From Dryococelus australis (lineage: Eukaryota; Arthropoda; Insecta; Phasmatodea; Phasmatidae), in the NCBI GenBank assembly GCA_029891345.1, contig CM057009.1, positions 288,930,966 to 288,994,965 of the forward strand: a DNA stretch of 64,000 bases, given 5' to 3'. A program made the translations under genes and the position numbers. Below, piece after piece: positions 12,440 through 24,240 of this stretch. Under the pieces are notes generated by a model, which was not told the origin of the DNA, searched no databases, and saw only the letters and a list, made by a program, of their open reading frames with translations. Within the stretch, counting starts at the first letter, position 1, and every line of letters starts with the position of its first letter.

Positions 12440-14153
12440 CGGAACCAATAAGGAAACGAGGTAAGGTTAACAAATAACTACGTTCAAATGAAATGCAGAA
12501 AAAAAAAGCCGTGGCAAGAGGGGAAGGATTTGTGACAAGTGAAGGATTGTTGGTGGAGGCTAAAATGACTGGTCCGGACTGTGGTTGCCGAAAGCATTTT
12601 ATGGTTGTCTTTAGTGTTGATCATAAACACAACATTAAAGCTAATGTTTATAGCGGACAACCCGTAAATGAACAAGATACGTAACTTTTAGGACTAATGG
12701 AAATATGCGACGTTGTTCGACGTCGTTTATCATCACAAAGTTCTAAACAAAACACATCATCCTTCTAGTAATTTGCTATGAAAAGCAGTGTACGGGTTGA
12801 ATTTTGTTGTAAGGCCTACATAAGTTTGCATGCCATCTCAAATAAGGCCGTCCGAAGTTTAAACTAGCTTCTTCAGAGTAATAAACCACCTATTGACATG
12901 AGATGACAGCACATAAACTGTGGAAACACTCGTCCACAAGCAACCATAGCTAAGGTGGACGAGCATATAACCTCATTCTCCAAATGCGAATCACGTTACA
13001 CATCTGTTCCTGTTACATACTTGGAATCAGGTCTAACAGTTCGCAAAATGCACGATCTTTTCATAGAGCTTCATCCTGCCTTGAGAGGGGTTGGGAAATG
13101 TTTGTATTATTTTAATTATTTCAATTGTAACTATGGTTTCAATTTTTTTTTTAGCCCAGAAATTGATGTTTGCTAAACATGTGCAAATTTAGACAAAGAC
13201 AAAATTGTCAATGCTCAAAGAAAAGGTAAAACGAGCTGCAGTTGATGAACAACTTGATCACAAACGACGCGCCAGTTAGTTTTACAAGAAACTTCAGAAT
13301 GTCGCTGACCTCTGCATACACAGAAATGATGTCATGGCCATTGTTTTCGACTACATTGAGAATCTTCGTTTCATTGCATGCAAATTCAGGTAACGTTATA
13401 TGTACGTAAACTATGGTTCTTTGTCTTCAATATCCATGCTATAGGAAACAGGTCATCAGTATTTTACACATGCACAGAAGGGGTAGCTGAAAGATCCCCT
13501 AACGAGGTATGCAGCTGTGTTCTCGACTTCATAACTTGAATCCCTTAGGAGATGAAAGAACTGCAAATGTTAATAATGCATGTGCCGGACATAACTGCAA
13601 TCACACACTGGCCTGGCTTTTAACTACAATGACCGTTACTGGCGGATTCTATGTTATCAAACTGTACTATTCGATCCGAGGACATGGTTTTCTGCCGTGT
13701 GACAGAATCTTCTCAGTCATCAAGCGAGCTGTGCACAGAAGGGATCGGATTTATTCACCAAACCAGTACGAAGAGGTCATTCAATGTGGAAGTAAACGCG
13801 ACCCCGTGTTTACAGTGAAATGTGTTGGAAACAACCAAGTAATAAACTTCAAGGACTGGTGGCCCCGATACTTTACGAAAACTTCCATTGAAATGCACAG
13901 GCATGACTGGACCTTAAACATACGTACATAAAGACATATTGTGTGCAAGTTAGAGGTAATTGGACATGCGAAAGCATCGGAGTTTATTGGCAGTCTGGTT
14001 AAGAAAACATTCAAGCTGAAGAAACACGACAATGTGCCACTGCCTAACGAAAAAAAGCATACTTTGGGAAACTTCCTATTAATCCAAACAAACACCATTA
14101 CTTCTCCAAAGTCACACGCTATGTACCTGAAGAATATAGGCCATTCTATATGA
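12440..14153 (+). pseudogene. Decayed DDE-like transposase of an insect multicopy family, copy 1
   Basis: Broken frames appear in the order expected of a protein family I remember as multicopy in insect genomes. 12493-12747 holds the cysteine-bearing N-terminal block (GPDCGCRKHFMVVFSVDHK), with an in-frame stop at the DT/LLGL junction. 12790-13230 holds the middle (VRVEFCCKAYISLHAISNK; YTSVPVTYLESG; PEIDVC). 13281-13393 holds FYKKLQNVADLCIHRNDVMA and IVFDYIEN. 13459-13544 holds TEGVAERSPNEVCSCVLDFI. 13509-14153 holds ACAGHNCNHTL, GHGFLPCDRIF and a lysine-rich C-terminus, with a stop at 13929-13931. The aspartate-type motif usually seen before the GHN/GQN segment appears altered (NNACAGHN). 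Several frameshifts and stops make it non-functional. The insert is flanked by R1 on both sides. Family assignment is from memory; the exact transposon superfamily is unsure. Confidence 0.65.
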
Positions 14154-14459
14154 AGAGATTCTTCATTGGCATACGCAAAACACAACAGATAAAACAAACA
14201 CTATGTATACAAGTATAAAATTATGTTGTTAACTGCAGTACTGCTTTCTTAAATACAGCGATATTAAATGTATTTGTATTGTACAGATGTTTTTTTATTA
14301 TGTTTTGTGTACTGGAAAAAAGAAAACATCCTGGCATTTCTAATAGTTTCTTTTTAATTACTTAATGTGTCTTTCAACTTGGATATAGTGCAGATGGAAT
14401 TTTTACAACTATTATAATTGTCTTATGGTGAAGTTTTCAATCCAACTTGTAGTTTGTCG

Positions 14460-15140
14460 GGAAAGCAGTTTTTTTTTTTAAGTTATATCATATAAATGGA
14501 ATATTATACATATTCCTTTCACCCATTTATATGTGTGAAGATAAGCAGTAGTTTATGATAGCATAAATGCGGTAAAGCATGTACGGAAGTTTGAAGAAAA
14601 CAATTGTACCACAAACAAATTCGTAGATGTGCTATTGAATTATAAAACGAATATAAATTAAAAATTAGCTATGTAAAAAAGAATCTTAAAAAAATACTGC
14701 TTCAGAATGAGACAATTTTAACAGAATAATTCAAAATCTCTGAGAAAGAATGAATAAAAAGTGCGAGAATTATTATTTATGTAATGATATGTTAGATTCA
14801 TATTCCTTTTGTGTGTGTAGGTGTGTGTGTGTGTGTTGGTGTGTAAAATAAATGCAATCGAGGAGACAATAATTAACAAGTAAATTTATATTTAACAACA
14901 AAAATTACGACAATTCTGTTTTTTTCATACAACTTCTGCACGTCAGCAGTGTCAATCATAGAATTTTCTAGGGAAAAAAGCGAAAGATAATACTCCATTT
15001 TAAGAGTGGTATAATAGATAGTATTCATATACTGGATATTTTCATCCGTTCAGTGTTGCTATACTATGACGCTACAGATATACAATAGGACAAAGTTTCT
15101 TAGCCTCAAATTTAATATTTACGTTACTAATAATACGCTA
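14460..15140. repeat. R1 unit c, continued
   Basis: 14525-14810 matches 3400-3700 and 7390-7650 (cttatatgtgt, gataagcagt, gaatgaataaaaagtgc). A GT microsatellite lies at 14811-14842. 14880-15140 matches the end of unit a. It is cut at a TA dinucleotide (15139-15140) by the next element. Confidence 0.6.
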
Positions 15141-15702
15141 TCTACCAAAAAAAAGTAATTGGGCACCTGTCCACAATGTTTGCTCGGTGGTTGTCACCCC
15201 GTTAGAATCTCGTAGGGCCACCTCTTGCGGCTATAACAGCAGCCACCCTGTCTGGCATGCTCTCTACGTGTGTTTGCAGGACATCCACGGGGATTCGTCA
15301 TCATTCCTCTTGCAAACATTCCATGAGTTGAGCAATAGATTTTTGCCGCACCTGACGAGCCCTCACCCGGCGATACAATTTATCCCAAAAATGTTCTATA
15401 GGGTTGAGGTCGGGGCTCTGGGCGGGCCAGTCCAATCGACGAACATTGTTGTCGGCGTACAACTGCATAGTAGCCCTTGAAACATGGAACCTGGCATTGT
15501 CATCCTGGAAGTAACACGGGTCTCTTCCGTAAAAACGCCACAATTTTGGGAGCAATTCACTATCCAGTATGTTACAATAGGCATCTGTGTTCATGCTACC
15601 ACGGACAAACACCAGCGGTCCTACACCAACGGCCGTGAAACACAAGTCAACTGAAGTACTGAATTACCTATATTCACGGGTGCCCAATTACTTTTTGGTA
15701 AA
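15141..15702. mobile_element. Internally deleted Tc1/mariner element, 562 bp
   Basis: Terminal inverted repeats match over about 25 bases: left accaaaaaaaagtaattggg, right the complement of accaaaaagtaattgggc. TA lies directly outside both ends (15139-15140 and 15703-15704), as expected of Tc1/mariner target duplication. R1 sequence is continuous across the site: unit a has the empty version near 4850-4870. A full-length relative would be about 1.3 kb or more; only the 3' half of the transposase gene remains. Confidence 0.85.
15301..15645 (-). pseudogene. Tc1-type transposase, C-terminal half
   Basis: The frame keeps the last two catalytic positions of a DD34E transposase: YFQDDNARFH with the second aspartate and SPDLNPIEHFWDKL with the glutamate, exactly 34 residues apart. 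The helix-turn-helix DNA-binding region and first catalytic aspartate are missing, since fewer than 60 bp separate the frame from the terminal repeat. Sequence past the listed end still reads as transposase C-terminus in other frames (MPDRVAAVIAARGG). This remnant cannot encode active enzyme but the terminal repeats could be mobilised in trans. Confidence 0.85.
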
Positions 15703-16749
15703 TAGTGTATATACTGGTGTCCAAAAATAAACGACAATTGCAATAATCACCATAACTGCGGAACGAAAAAGAAAGAATTGACCGAAAGCCAAGGACAGCC
15801 TATTGTATTATATTTGTGGCTAGGGCCACCCAAATTTCGCGAAAAGATTTCCGCACATGCTGGATTTCAATACTCTTTTGCTTACTGGCGGCGTTTGTCT
15901 GCGAGAAGGAACTATCGCAGTTGACTGGCCAATCAGAATTTAGTTACTCCGATACCGTACGTCTCTGATTCGTGGGCACGCACTTTTTGACACGTAACAT
16001 CTAGATCACCCAATCAAAAAATTTTATCTGAGCTAAAGTGTTATGTAATACAACTGGTCGGAAATTTTTCGTGAAATTCGTGTGTCCCTATTTATGGCAC
16101 ATAATCGATTGGTTATTTATAGATTACAGAGCAATGCCTCGGTAATCGACTTAGTTATTAGTAAGATAATGTAATGCTATGTAAGTAAGCAGGGAGCATC
16201 ATAACTGGAGGTGTCTTTGTATTTGATATGAGATAATTCCTTTTATGGTGCTTCTGAGCTTGCCATAACTTCAACGCACATATTGCTTCTGGCAACTCAA
16301 TGGTTTCAAAACTCTAATCGTGACTATGGTCTTAAGGGAACGTGGGACATAAATTCATACCAAATACGTAAATTGATGTTTACTGGTTTTTGAAGCCAAC
16401 ATAGAAAAAAGTAAAATGGCAATCCTAGATAATAGGTTTTACCAACTTAACGACTAGTATTTTGCAGTATTACTGTATCAAATTCGTATAGTGTCTTGCG
16501 CCACGAAAAAAAACTCAAAATTGACGGCGTCGGAAATATCTCGTCACAATAACGTCACTCAGGTAAAATATTTTCTCTCGAAGATAGTAAAAACTATTCT
16601 GTATGGTTGTCCTTTCCTTGTTTTCTCGATCGGCTTCCATAAAATTAGTAAAATACGATAAACCTCAATAGCATTAATTTATGTCCCGTGCCCTCTTATA
16701 AGAGTGATTCATACATTTCATGGTATAATACTAACATAAATAGTAGTAA
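15703..16749. repeat. R1 units c/d, up to the palindrome
   Basis: 15720-16040 continues the unit a match (4860-5200). 16060-16280 matches 5240-5400 and 10180-10400 (gatatgagata; gtaagcagggag). 16700-16745 (catggtataatactaacata) matches 5830 and 10460. A stretch near 16320-16700 has no counterpart that I saw. Confidence 0.55.
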
Positions 16750-17019
16750 GGCATAGCCGATTCGGGTGCACAGGCTTCAGTGTGATAATCTCAAGATCAA
16801 AGAGCCATCTGGGAATTTCCAATTTTTCCCTCAAAATTTCCTATTTTTCCCCTAAAAATGTTTCTTTTATCTTTCAATTAAAGCTATGACCTTGAACATG
16901 CAGTAGGAAACTCCGAAATAAAATTTTCTAGCCAAATCAGGCGTTTGTGGAGATTGCGTCTTACTTGTAAGTTATCATTCCGTCTTGTATTTTCATGCTC
17001 TATCATTCCGTGTTTCCTC

Positions 17020-17300
17020 TATCTGTTTCTCTGTTTCTCTCTCTTTCCCTTCTCTCTTGTCTCTCTCAACCCAACTCTAACTCTCTTTGCTTTCCTTCTC
17101 TCATTATATTTCTTTCTTCCTCTCTTTCGCTCTCCTTACACTCTTTCTATCTCATCCCATAACATTCTCTCTTTCCTTTCCCCCCGTGTCTCTCTCGCAT
17201 TCCATCTCTAGCTCTCTTTTCTTTCTCTCTTGTCTCTCTCATTCCATCGCTTTCACTTTTTCCTTTCTATCTTTTCGCCTTCTTCGCCTGCCATTTATGT
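17020..17300. repeat. Pyrimidine-rich tract, left arm
   Basis: About 280 bp of almost pure C/T on the plus strand, mirrored by the G/A-rich tract at 25425-25735 in the right arm. Frames through it give only leucine/serine/phenylalanine and are not genes. Confidence 0.85.
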
Positions 17301-17879
17301 AGTTCCTTCATCGCCTGCTAGAATGCGCGAATCTCCAGTGTGTATATTTATGTACTAATTTAAAGATGTAATTTTCCATACACGAGAATGTACATGACAA
17401 ATTATTCTAAAGTACATTCAAGGTAGGCCTTTGTAAAAACTGTTCTAATTTTAATACTTTTTTTTTTAAATCAATAATGTTTTAATATTTACTTTAGTCA
17501 ATTTGTTTTTACTGTTGTACGAATAGAGAATTCAATTTATATTTATGTCGCCTAGCCTTATAACCATGCTTTCACGCACTGGCAGGCATGCAAGGCAGAC
17601 ACACCTGTTATGACAGGCAGCCAGTGTATACGACCACCCGAGACAAGGGCGCGTGAACTTGCCACGATCACTCGCTCCGCTATGGAGCCTTTTCAAATCA
17701 ATCACGCATCTAGGAATCGATGCATTTATAAATAAGAAGAATTACTTTTTTGAAATTAATTTTTATGTAATGTTTGAAAAATGGCGAAATATTTATAAAA
17801 TACAGTACATTATATAAAGCGTATTTTTAATGTAAAATTTATATATATATGCCACTTTTACACTTTGCTAAGACAGCTG

Positions 17880-18000
17880 GTACCGTTTGAAAATGAAAAA
17901 ATTCTCACATAGGCACAGAATTCGAACCCACGACCTCTCGGATAGGATTCCACTATGCAAACTTCTGGACCATCGAGCACATGTCGAGACAAATGGTTAT
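17880..18000 (-). mobile_element. tRNA-like fragment in left arm
   Basis: The minus strand carries a B-box-like gggttcgaattc and an A-box-like tggtccagaag 40 or so bases upstream. The counterpart in the right arm is near 24760-24840 (tggtccagtagtt). It is probably a tRNA-derived SINE head that was part of the element before the arms duplicated. A full cloverleaf was not confirmed. Confidence 0.5.
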
Positions 18001-19971
18001 ATGTTGTATTAAATTTCTTTTGTTACTTTCTAAATCATATGTACCTAATCCCACCTACATTTCATATATTCTTTTTAAATAATTGTAGCAAATATTTCTA
18101 GTCACAGGTTAATATAATTGGAGAACAATTAAGACCAGGCTCATGAAATTCAGTTGCCAAGAATCATCACTGGTTCCAGGAAATGATGTGTGTGTATGGA
18201 ATTTATAACCATAATCATTAACTTAAAATAATATTTGGATCATATCGATGATTTTAATGAGATGTGTTTATAACAGACTGGTTACAATACAGGATTAAAC
18301 TAAGAAATAAAATGTTACATTTAAAATTATTTTTAATTTATTATATTATATTACTACAAAAACACACAAAAATTAATCCAGATACTTATATACCTGCTGA
18401 AGTTGACTTTTCCCCGGCATTTGTTACTGGTAACTATTAATTTTCATAGGCAAAGAGGTAGGTCAATAAAAAAAAATCTCTCTTCAGTATGCGATTGTAA
18501 AATTAATTACATTTGTTTTAAGTTGTACTGGAATTTTACTTAGAGTATTATAGAACAATGCAAAAAGTTCTCTTAACTGCATGTTGGGTCTCATCTGCTC
18601 AATACTAAATAATACATGCCATAATCTGTAAATTATTCACTGCCTGGACTGTTTCGTATGCCTAACTATAGTAGTCGGCTTTCTTTAAATATGTGTTCGT
18701 GACTAAATTAAGCACCATCATATTCTATGTATATAAGAGGATGTAGGCAGGATACAACACAAGCAAGAAATGAAACAACTTTTTTATTTATATCATTTTT
18801 GTATTAACATACTTCAGACAACGAACAAAAACAGAATCCTTAAATATTCCACAACATTTCATGAAGTGTCATTACAACAGCATGCTCCCTTTTCACTTAT
18901 AGATTATAATCTGCTTATACACAGCTCAAGAGACAGTCTATGCTGGCAAGCGTCCAACCAGAACCCTTGGCCACTTATTATTCTTCACGACAAAGTTTAC
19001 GACTACCGTTGTCAAACTAAGCCCCTCAGCTGGCCTTACTGTTTATATACTTGCACACAGGTACCTTAGCATTCAGTGTTCCACCGACTGTAACTCATAC
19101 ATGCCATCTGCTCTACCGACCAACATTATATGAAGTATACTCATCGTTCATACCTCTTACTATTACTCAAGCATACCTCAACCATTAAGTACTCACTGAC
19201 AACCAAAATTTTACTTACTGCTCATACTTTCTGTTCTATTGGTCAACACCCGCTAAATATATACTAGTCACTATACAGACCAGCAATCCATTATAACTCA
19301 AGTCGTATCAGACCACCCAACACCCCATATCCTATAAGCCAAAGAAGAACTCGACCATACTTATTCATCATAATATGTATTCAATCAATTATACATTTCC
19401 GGTCGACTCATAACATACAAAATTCCTACCATCCATCAACCTAACATAACCGACTAATACCAATCCACCCAATCTATCACAATCTTTAGCAATAATCCTT
19501 CTAAGTCGCAATCTTTCCATCAATATGTAGCAATTCTGCTCCTAAGTCGCAATCGTTCCATCAATCTTTAACAATCCTCCTCCTCAATTGCAATAGTTCC
19601 ATCAATCTTTAGCAATCCTCCTCCTCAATCTCAATTTTTCCATCAATTTTTAGGAATATTTCCATGAATCCATAAGTTTGTCGTCATTCTTTATATATAC
19701 ATAAAAAAAAACTATTCACCAACTGTTTCTAAAATTTGTATATGTCGACGAAATTAAATGATGTGTATGCATTCAAATATTCATGAATTTTTAATACTTA
19801 AATATTCTGTATGTAGATCTGACTGTTAATAGTCGAAGGGTCATAGAATTACTTTAAAGTTGTGAGGGATAAAAGGATACGACACATAACAATAAAGAAG
19901 AAACAATTATTTTATAAAAAACATTATTATTTTGTAATAACATTTTCAGAAAAAAGCAGTTCATCACATCA

Positions 19972-20571
19972 TCATATGTAACTCCTTTCATTAAGTTCTC
20001 TAACGATCGAACATACTGCTTCCACGTTAGAGTGATTCCCACCTCTTTGCTTGCCAATCGAAATTCTGAGTCTGTCTACAAGTTCATTTGAGTCTTCGGG
20101 AACTACATAGTCAGTATTCACAACATCTTCCGCCTTCTTTATGTCGCTCGTTGCAACAAATGTATGAGCTATCTTGACGCCTTCGATCTTCTTCACATCA
20201 CTTGTCGAAGGAAACGCGCTGGGGAAATGTAAGGGAATGTCGAAGGAATTATAGTCCTTCTCATCAGATACTTCGTCAACATTGTCACCCAAGTCATTTT
20301 CATCTTTGCTGCCTTCATGACCGTCTTCACCTTCTGTTTCACCCTCAATAGCAAGTTTGCTTTTCTTTGTAGGAGTTGTATGCTCATCAGTATTAAAGCC
20401 GACAGCTTTTTTATTTTCAAGTTTGTAGGCTTCATGCGAAAGTCTTGCAAGTGTACGTTCAACACAAACCGACTCTGCTGCAATTAGTCCATCTTTAGCA
20501 ATAACTGTCTCGTCATGATCGTCTGCAGAAACCGTACCCATCGATGTAACAGGAGTTATTGGCGACATCAC
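19972..20571 (-). CDS. Acidic 199-residue protein of the palindromic element, unknown function
   Basis: The longest complete frame in the window. It starts in the palindrome spacer and runs outward into the left arm. Residues about 1-30 are Ser/Thr/Asp-rich; the middle (about 62-105) is strongly acidic with stretches such as EGETEGEDGHEGSKDENDLG and a short basic patch PTKKSKL before it. The C-terminal 60 residues look folded, including ELVDRLRISIGKQRGGNHSN and a final VCSIVRELNERSYI. No signal peptide or membrane segment. The right arm holds a broken homologue (20586-21169), and the C-terminal block is the part best kept between them. The C-terminal shape vaguely recalls small C-terminal domains in repeat-encoded insect proteins, but I cannot name the family. 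It could be a structural or accessory protein of the element, or a captured fragment. Confidence 0.5.
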   Translation of the reverse strand: MMSPITPVTSMGTVSADDHDETVIAKDGLIAAESVCVERTLARLSHEAYKLENKKAVGFNTDEHTTPTKKSKLAIEGETEGEDGHEGSKDENDLGDNVDEVSDEKDYNSFDIPLHFPSAFPSTSDVKKIEGVKIAHTFVATSDIKKAEDVVNTDYVVPEDSNELVDRLRISIGKQRGGNHSNVEAVCSIVRELNERSYI

Positions 20572-20585
20572 TTGCTGGCTCCCAG

Positions 20586-21169
20586 TAGACGAATCTTTGC
20601 TGATCTCGGTATGTTATTGCAATATATCACCTTCATTAACTGCATGTATTTATTGTCGTAATGCTTCATTGCGCAAAAAGGACTCTTTGTGTCGACGAGC
20701 ATTTTGACCATAGGTGCAAACTCGACAAAATTGAAAATAAACAGTTGTCGGCTCTAAATGCTGAGGCATACAACTCCTACACAGAAAAAGTAAACTTGAT
20801 ATTGATGATGAAAGAGGAGTTGAAGGCTGTCAGTAAGACATCATAGAAGGAAATGTGACAGTGTTGAAGTATCTGATGAGAAGAAATAATGATTCCCTCG
20901 AAGTTCCCACGCATTTCCCAAACGAGTTTCCTTCGACAAGTGATGTGAAGAAGATCAAAGGCTTCAAGACTGCTCATTCATTCGCTGCAACGAGCTACAT
21001 GAAGAAGGCGTAAGATGCTGAGAATACTGAATACATATTTCCCGAAGGCCCGAATGAACTTGTAGACAGATTCAGAATTTTGATCGCTGAGCAAAGAGGT
21101 GGGAATTTATCGAACGTGGAAGAGGTATGTTCGATCGTTAGAGAACTGAAGGGAAGGGGCTACATATGA
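20586..21169 (+). pseudogene. Right-arm homologue of the acidic protein
   Basis: Mirror image of 19972-20571. Its C-terminal part reads SDVKKIKGFKTAHSFAATSY, then ENTEYIFPEGPNELVDRFRI, ending GRGYI and TGA at 21167-21169. A stop falls after MKKA, the acidic middle has lost its frame, and the first half survives only as nucleotide similarity (acaactcctacacag near 20768 pairs with the left arm near 20380). It diverges outward from the spacer, head to head with the left copy. Confidence 0.6.
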
Positions 21170-22619
21170 TAATGTAATGAACTGATTTTTTCTGAAAATA
21201 TAATTAGAATATATAGAGTTTTTTTGATAAAATAATGGTTTGTTTCTTTATTTGTGAGTGTTGTATCCTATTATCCCTAATAACTTTAAAGTGGTTCTTT
21301 GTGCACTCGACTACTAGAGAATATTTAAGTATAAAAATGGATGAACACTTGGCTGCATACAGGACATTTAATTCCGTCGACATGTACAAATTTTTGATAC
21401 AGTTGTTGAAAAGAATTTTTTGTTTTACTGTAAAGATGGAGGCAGACGACAAACTCATGTATTGATGGAAATATTACTAAAGACTGATGGATAGATTGCG
21501 ATTAAGGTGGAGGATTTTTAAAGATTGATTTAAAGATAGCGATTGAGGAGTATTATTGCTAAAGATAGATGGAAAGATAGCGATTAAGGGGGACAATTGC
21601 TAAATATTCTGAAGATTGGGTGGATTGGTTTAAAATATTGTGAAAGATTTGATGGATTGGAATTAATCTGTTATGTTAGGTTGATGGAAGATAGGAATTT
21701 TGTATGTTTTGGGCCGACCGGAAATTTATAATTGCTCGGGTATCTGATATGATGTATAAGTAGGGTCGAATTCATATTTGGGTTATAGGAGATGTGATTT
21801 TAGATGGTCTGACATGACTTGGGTTATAATGGATTTTTAGTTGGTATAGTGACTAGTATATATTTGGCTGGTGTTGACCAGTATAGCAAAAAGTATGAGC
21901 AGTAAGTAAATGTGGTAAGGTCAGTGAGGACTGGATGGTTGAGGTATACTTGAGTTACAGTAAAATGTATGAACGATAAGTATATTTCATCTGGTGTTGG
22001 TCGGTAGAGAAGATGGCATGCATGAGTTACAGTCGGTGGAACACTGGATGCTAAGGAGCCTGCTTGCATGTATACAAACAGTAAGGGGGCCAGCTGAAAG
22101 GCTCAGTTTGACAATGGTAGTCGCGAAACTTTATCTTGAAGAAGAAGAATGTATTACCAAGGGTTCTGTTTGAATGCTTGCTAGCATAGACTGTCTTGAG
22201 CTGCGTATAAGTAGTATATATTCACTACATAAAATGTGAGCATGCTGCTGTAAAAAAAGACACTATGTGAATGTTGTGGAAAATTTAGGGATTCTATTTT
22301 ATGTTTGTAGTCTTAAGTATGTAAATATATATAATTTGATTTCAATTAAATAATATTTTATTTCTTGCCAGTGTTGTATCCTGCCTACTTCCCCTGATAT
22401 AGAGAATATATTGATGCTAGGTTGAGTCACATAAATATACATTTTATAAAATCTGAATAGGATAGTTATGCTTACAAAACAGTCGAGGCAGTGAATAATT
22501 GGCTGATTATGACATTTTATAGCATGTAGTCTTGAAGAGAGGAGACCTGAAATGCAGTTGAGAGTACTTTTTGCATTTTTTCACAATACTGTTTGTACAA
22601 TTTCAATACAACACGAAAA

Positions 22620-24240
22620 AATTAAATTAAAATAATTTTAAAAACCTGAGGCAATCGCCTCATAAAACTACGTTTCTCAGCTGCCGTTTTTCCTGCTCAC
22701 TTCGACACCGGCATGACTTGGAAGACTGTGTGTGCAACGCGTGTCCTACAACCAGCATTTACGAACTTTTCCCTGAAAAATATGGGTGTGTTGCTACTTA
22801 AAACTATTAAATAACTAACTTGGTGACTTTTAATACCTGAAAATTGTCCACGCACATAATGATCTATGAAAAAGCCTGTCTTGGCAGGCTGATGTCGCGT
22901 AGAGCAGCATGACGCAGCGTACAGCAGCATGGTATCACATTGCAGTCGAACATAGCCTGCGGCGGCTTCGCGCACTCTAGTTCGATTGGCGGCCGAGTGG
23001 GGGTAATAGTTAGACCAACTTTTGCCAGACAGCGCTGCAGTCGCAGCGTAAGCGTGGCCAGATATTCAAACACATGGCAGGACCTGCGGCGCCGGAAGTG
23101 GTTGTTCGACAATATTTTTGAATGAAATAGAAGCTTTTCGAGAGTTCTATGGGCACTGATTGGTCAGACTCTCGATGCTCCCTCTTTGGGAGGGGTAGAT
23201 TTTTCTGTATGAAACTCCAGGAGTTTTGTCGTGTGGGCAGAGACTGGCAATCCTGGACGTTCAGCTCACAGTTAAGTACTTTCAAATATAGTGTAAATTA
23301 AATGCATTTATGGACAATTTGACCATTCTCAGGTTGACGTCTTTTACATCATGGCATTTGGAAAATTATACGGTTTTCAGAAACCAAAGAAAGAAATTTT
23401 CTGTATGAAATAACTGGCTTATTTAAATGTCTATCATCCATGTTTTAGCACAGCCGAACCTTTTAAATTATGTAAAAGATAGAGTCCTTGATTCTTTTGG
23501 ATTTTGCGAAATGCCTGACTCTCTAGTCCACGTCAGTATTGAGAGAGAGTGCAAATGAGTATTCTTAATTTATGAGTGAGGAAATACTCAAATTTTGGAC
23601 TTTGTATTTTGCTATTATGAAGAAAAATATTCAGTATTTAGAAAAATGTTAAGTGCTAAAATATGAAAATACATTTTTAGCCCTGTGGGCCTTTGAGAGA
23701 GTAATGTAAATGTTATGTGTTTTATGAGGGCATTTTCAATACGTGTTCTGAAAGCGAGAATGCACAGAAATCATTACGTATTTTGTGATGACACAATTAA
23801 ATTTGAGTAGAACACCAGTCACATGGCTTCATGTTAGGTGACACGAGAGAGACACAAGAATAGGATTGTAATTTTTTCCAAGTACCACTTGTATATGGAA
23901 TTCCAGCATAATCAAGTAAGAGGTTTTTTCAATGGGCATTTGTATTTTAAATTAAAAAAGGTAACATGTATAAATATTTGAGGCAATATTATATTTAATC
24001 ACAGTATTAGTGATCATTTTCGGGGTGACTGGATTTTTAAAACATTTTCCTGTGTAAAGATTGAAAAGACTTATATAAATAAATAATTATATAAGTTCAT
24101 GCGAAGGAAGTCATGTGTTTGTTTTTACAACCAGAAAATTTTAAAAAATTACTCTGCTTAAATGGATCTTTTGTCTTCTTTTCTTGTGAAGTGACCTTAA
24201 GTGCTATGTATAAGCCCCGCTGCCGCGCTCTTTGAAAGAG
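22620..24240. other. Segment present only in the right arm
   Basis: The left arm passes directly from about 18480 to 18530 where the right arm carries this extra stretch. It begins with a GC-richer part (22640-23280) and ends near a perfect small hairpin, cgctctttgaaagagcg, at about 24224-24240. The short frames (22697-23285, both strands) overlap each other and have no recognisable product. It is either an insertion on the right or a deletion on the left. Confidence 0.45.

Larger units (their letters stand above)
16750..20529. repeat. Left arm of the palindrome
   Basis: Reads as the inverted counterpart of the right arm over its whole length. Checkpoints: 17550-17725 pairs with 25025-25205 at high identity (cctgttatgacaggcagcc in both); 18110-18360 pairs with 24370-24620; 18545-18760 pairs with 22380-22600; 18960-19320 pairs with 21830-22130; and 19972-20400 pairs with 20756-21169. 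The arm is about 3.8 kb and lacks about 1.6 kb present on the right. Confidence 0.75.

Noticed and set aside
13781-14197. 138-codon minus-strand ORF
   Set aside because: Antisense of the C-terminal block of the DDE-like pseudogene.
16945-17302. Plus-strand ORFs of 71-88 codons
   Set aside because: Same low-complexity tract on the left arm of the palindrome.
22697-23285. Overlapping ORFs on both strands
   Set aside because: Mutually overlapping in GC-richer DNA, with no recognised product.
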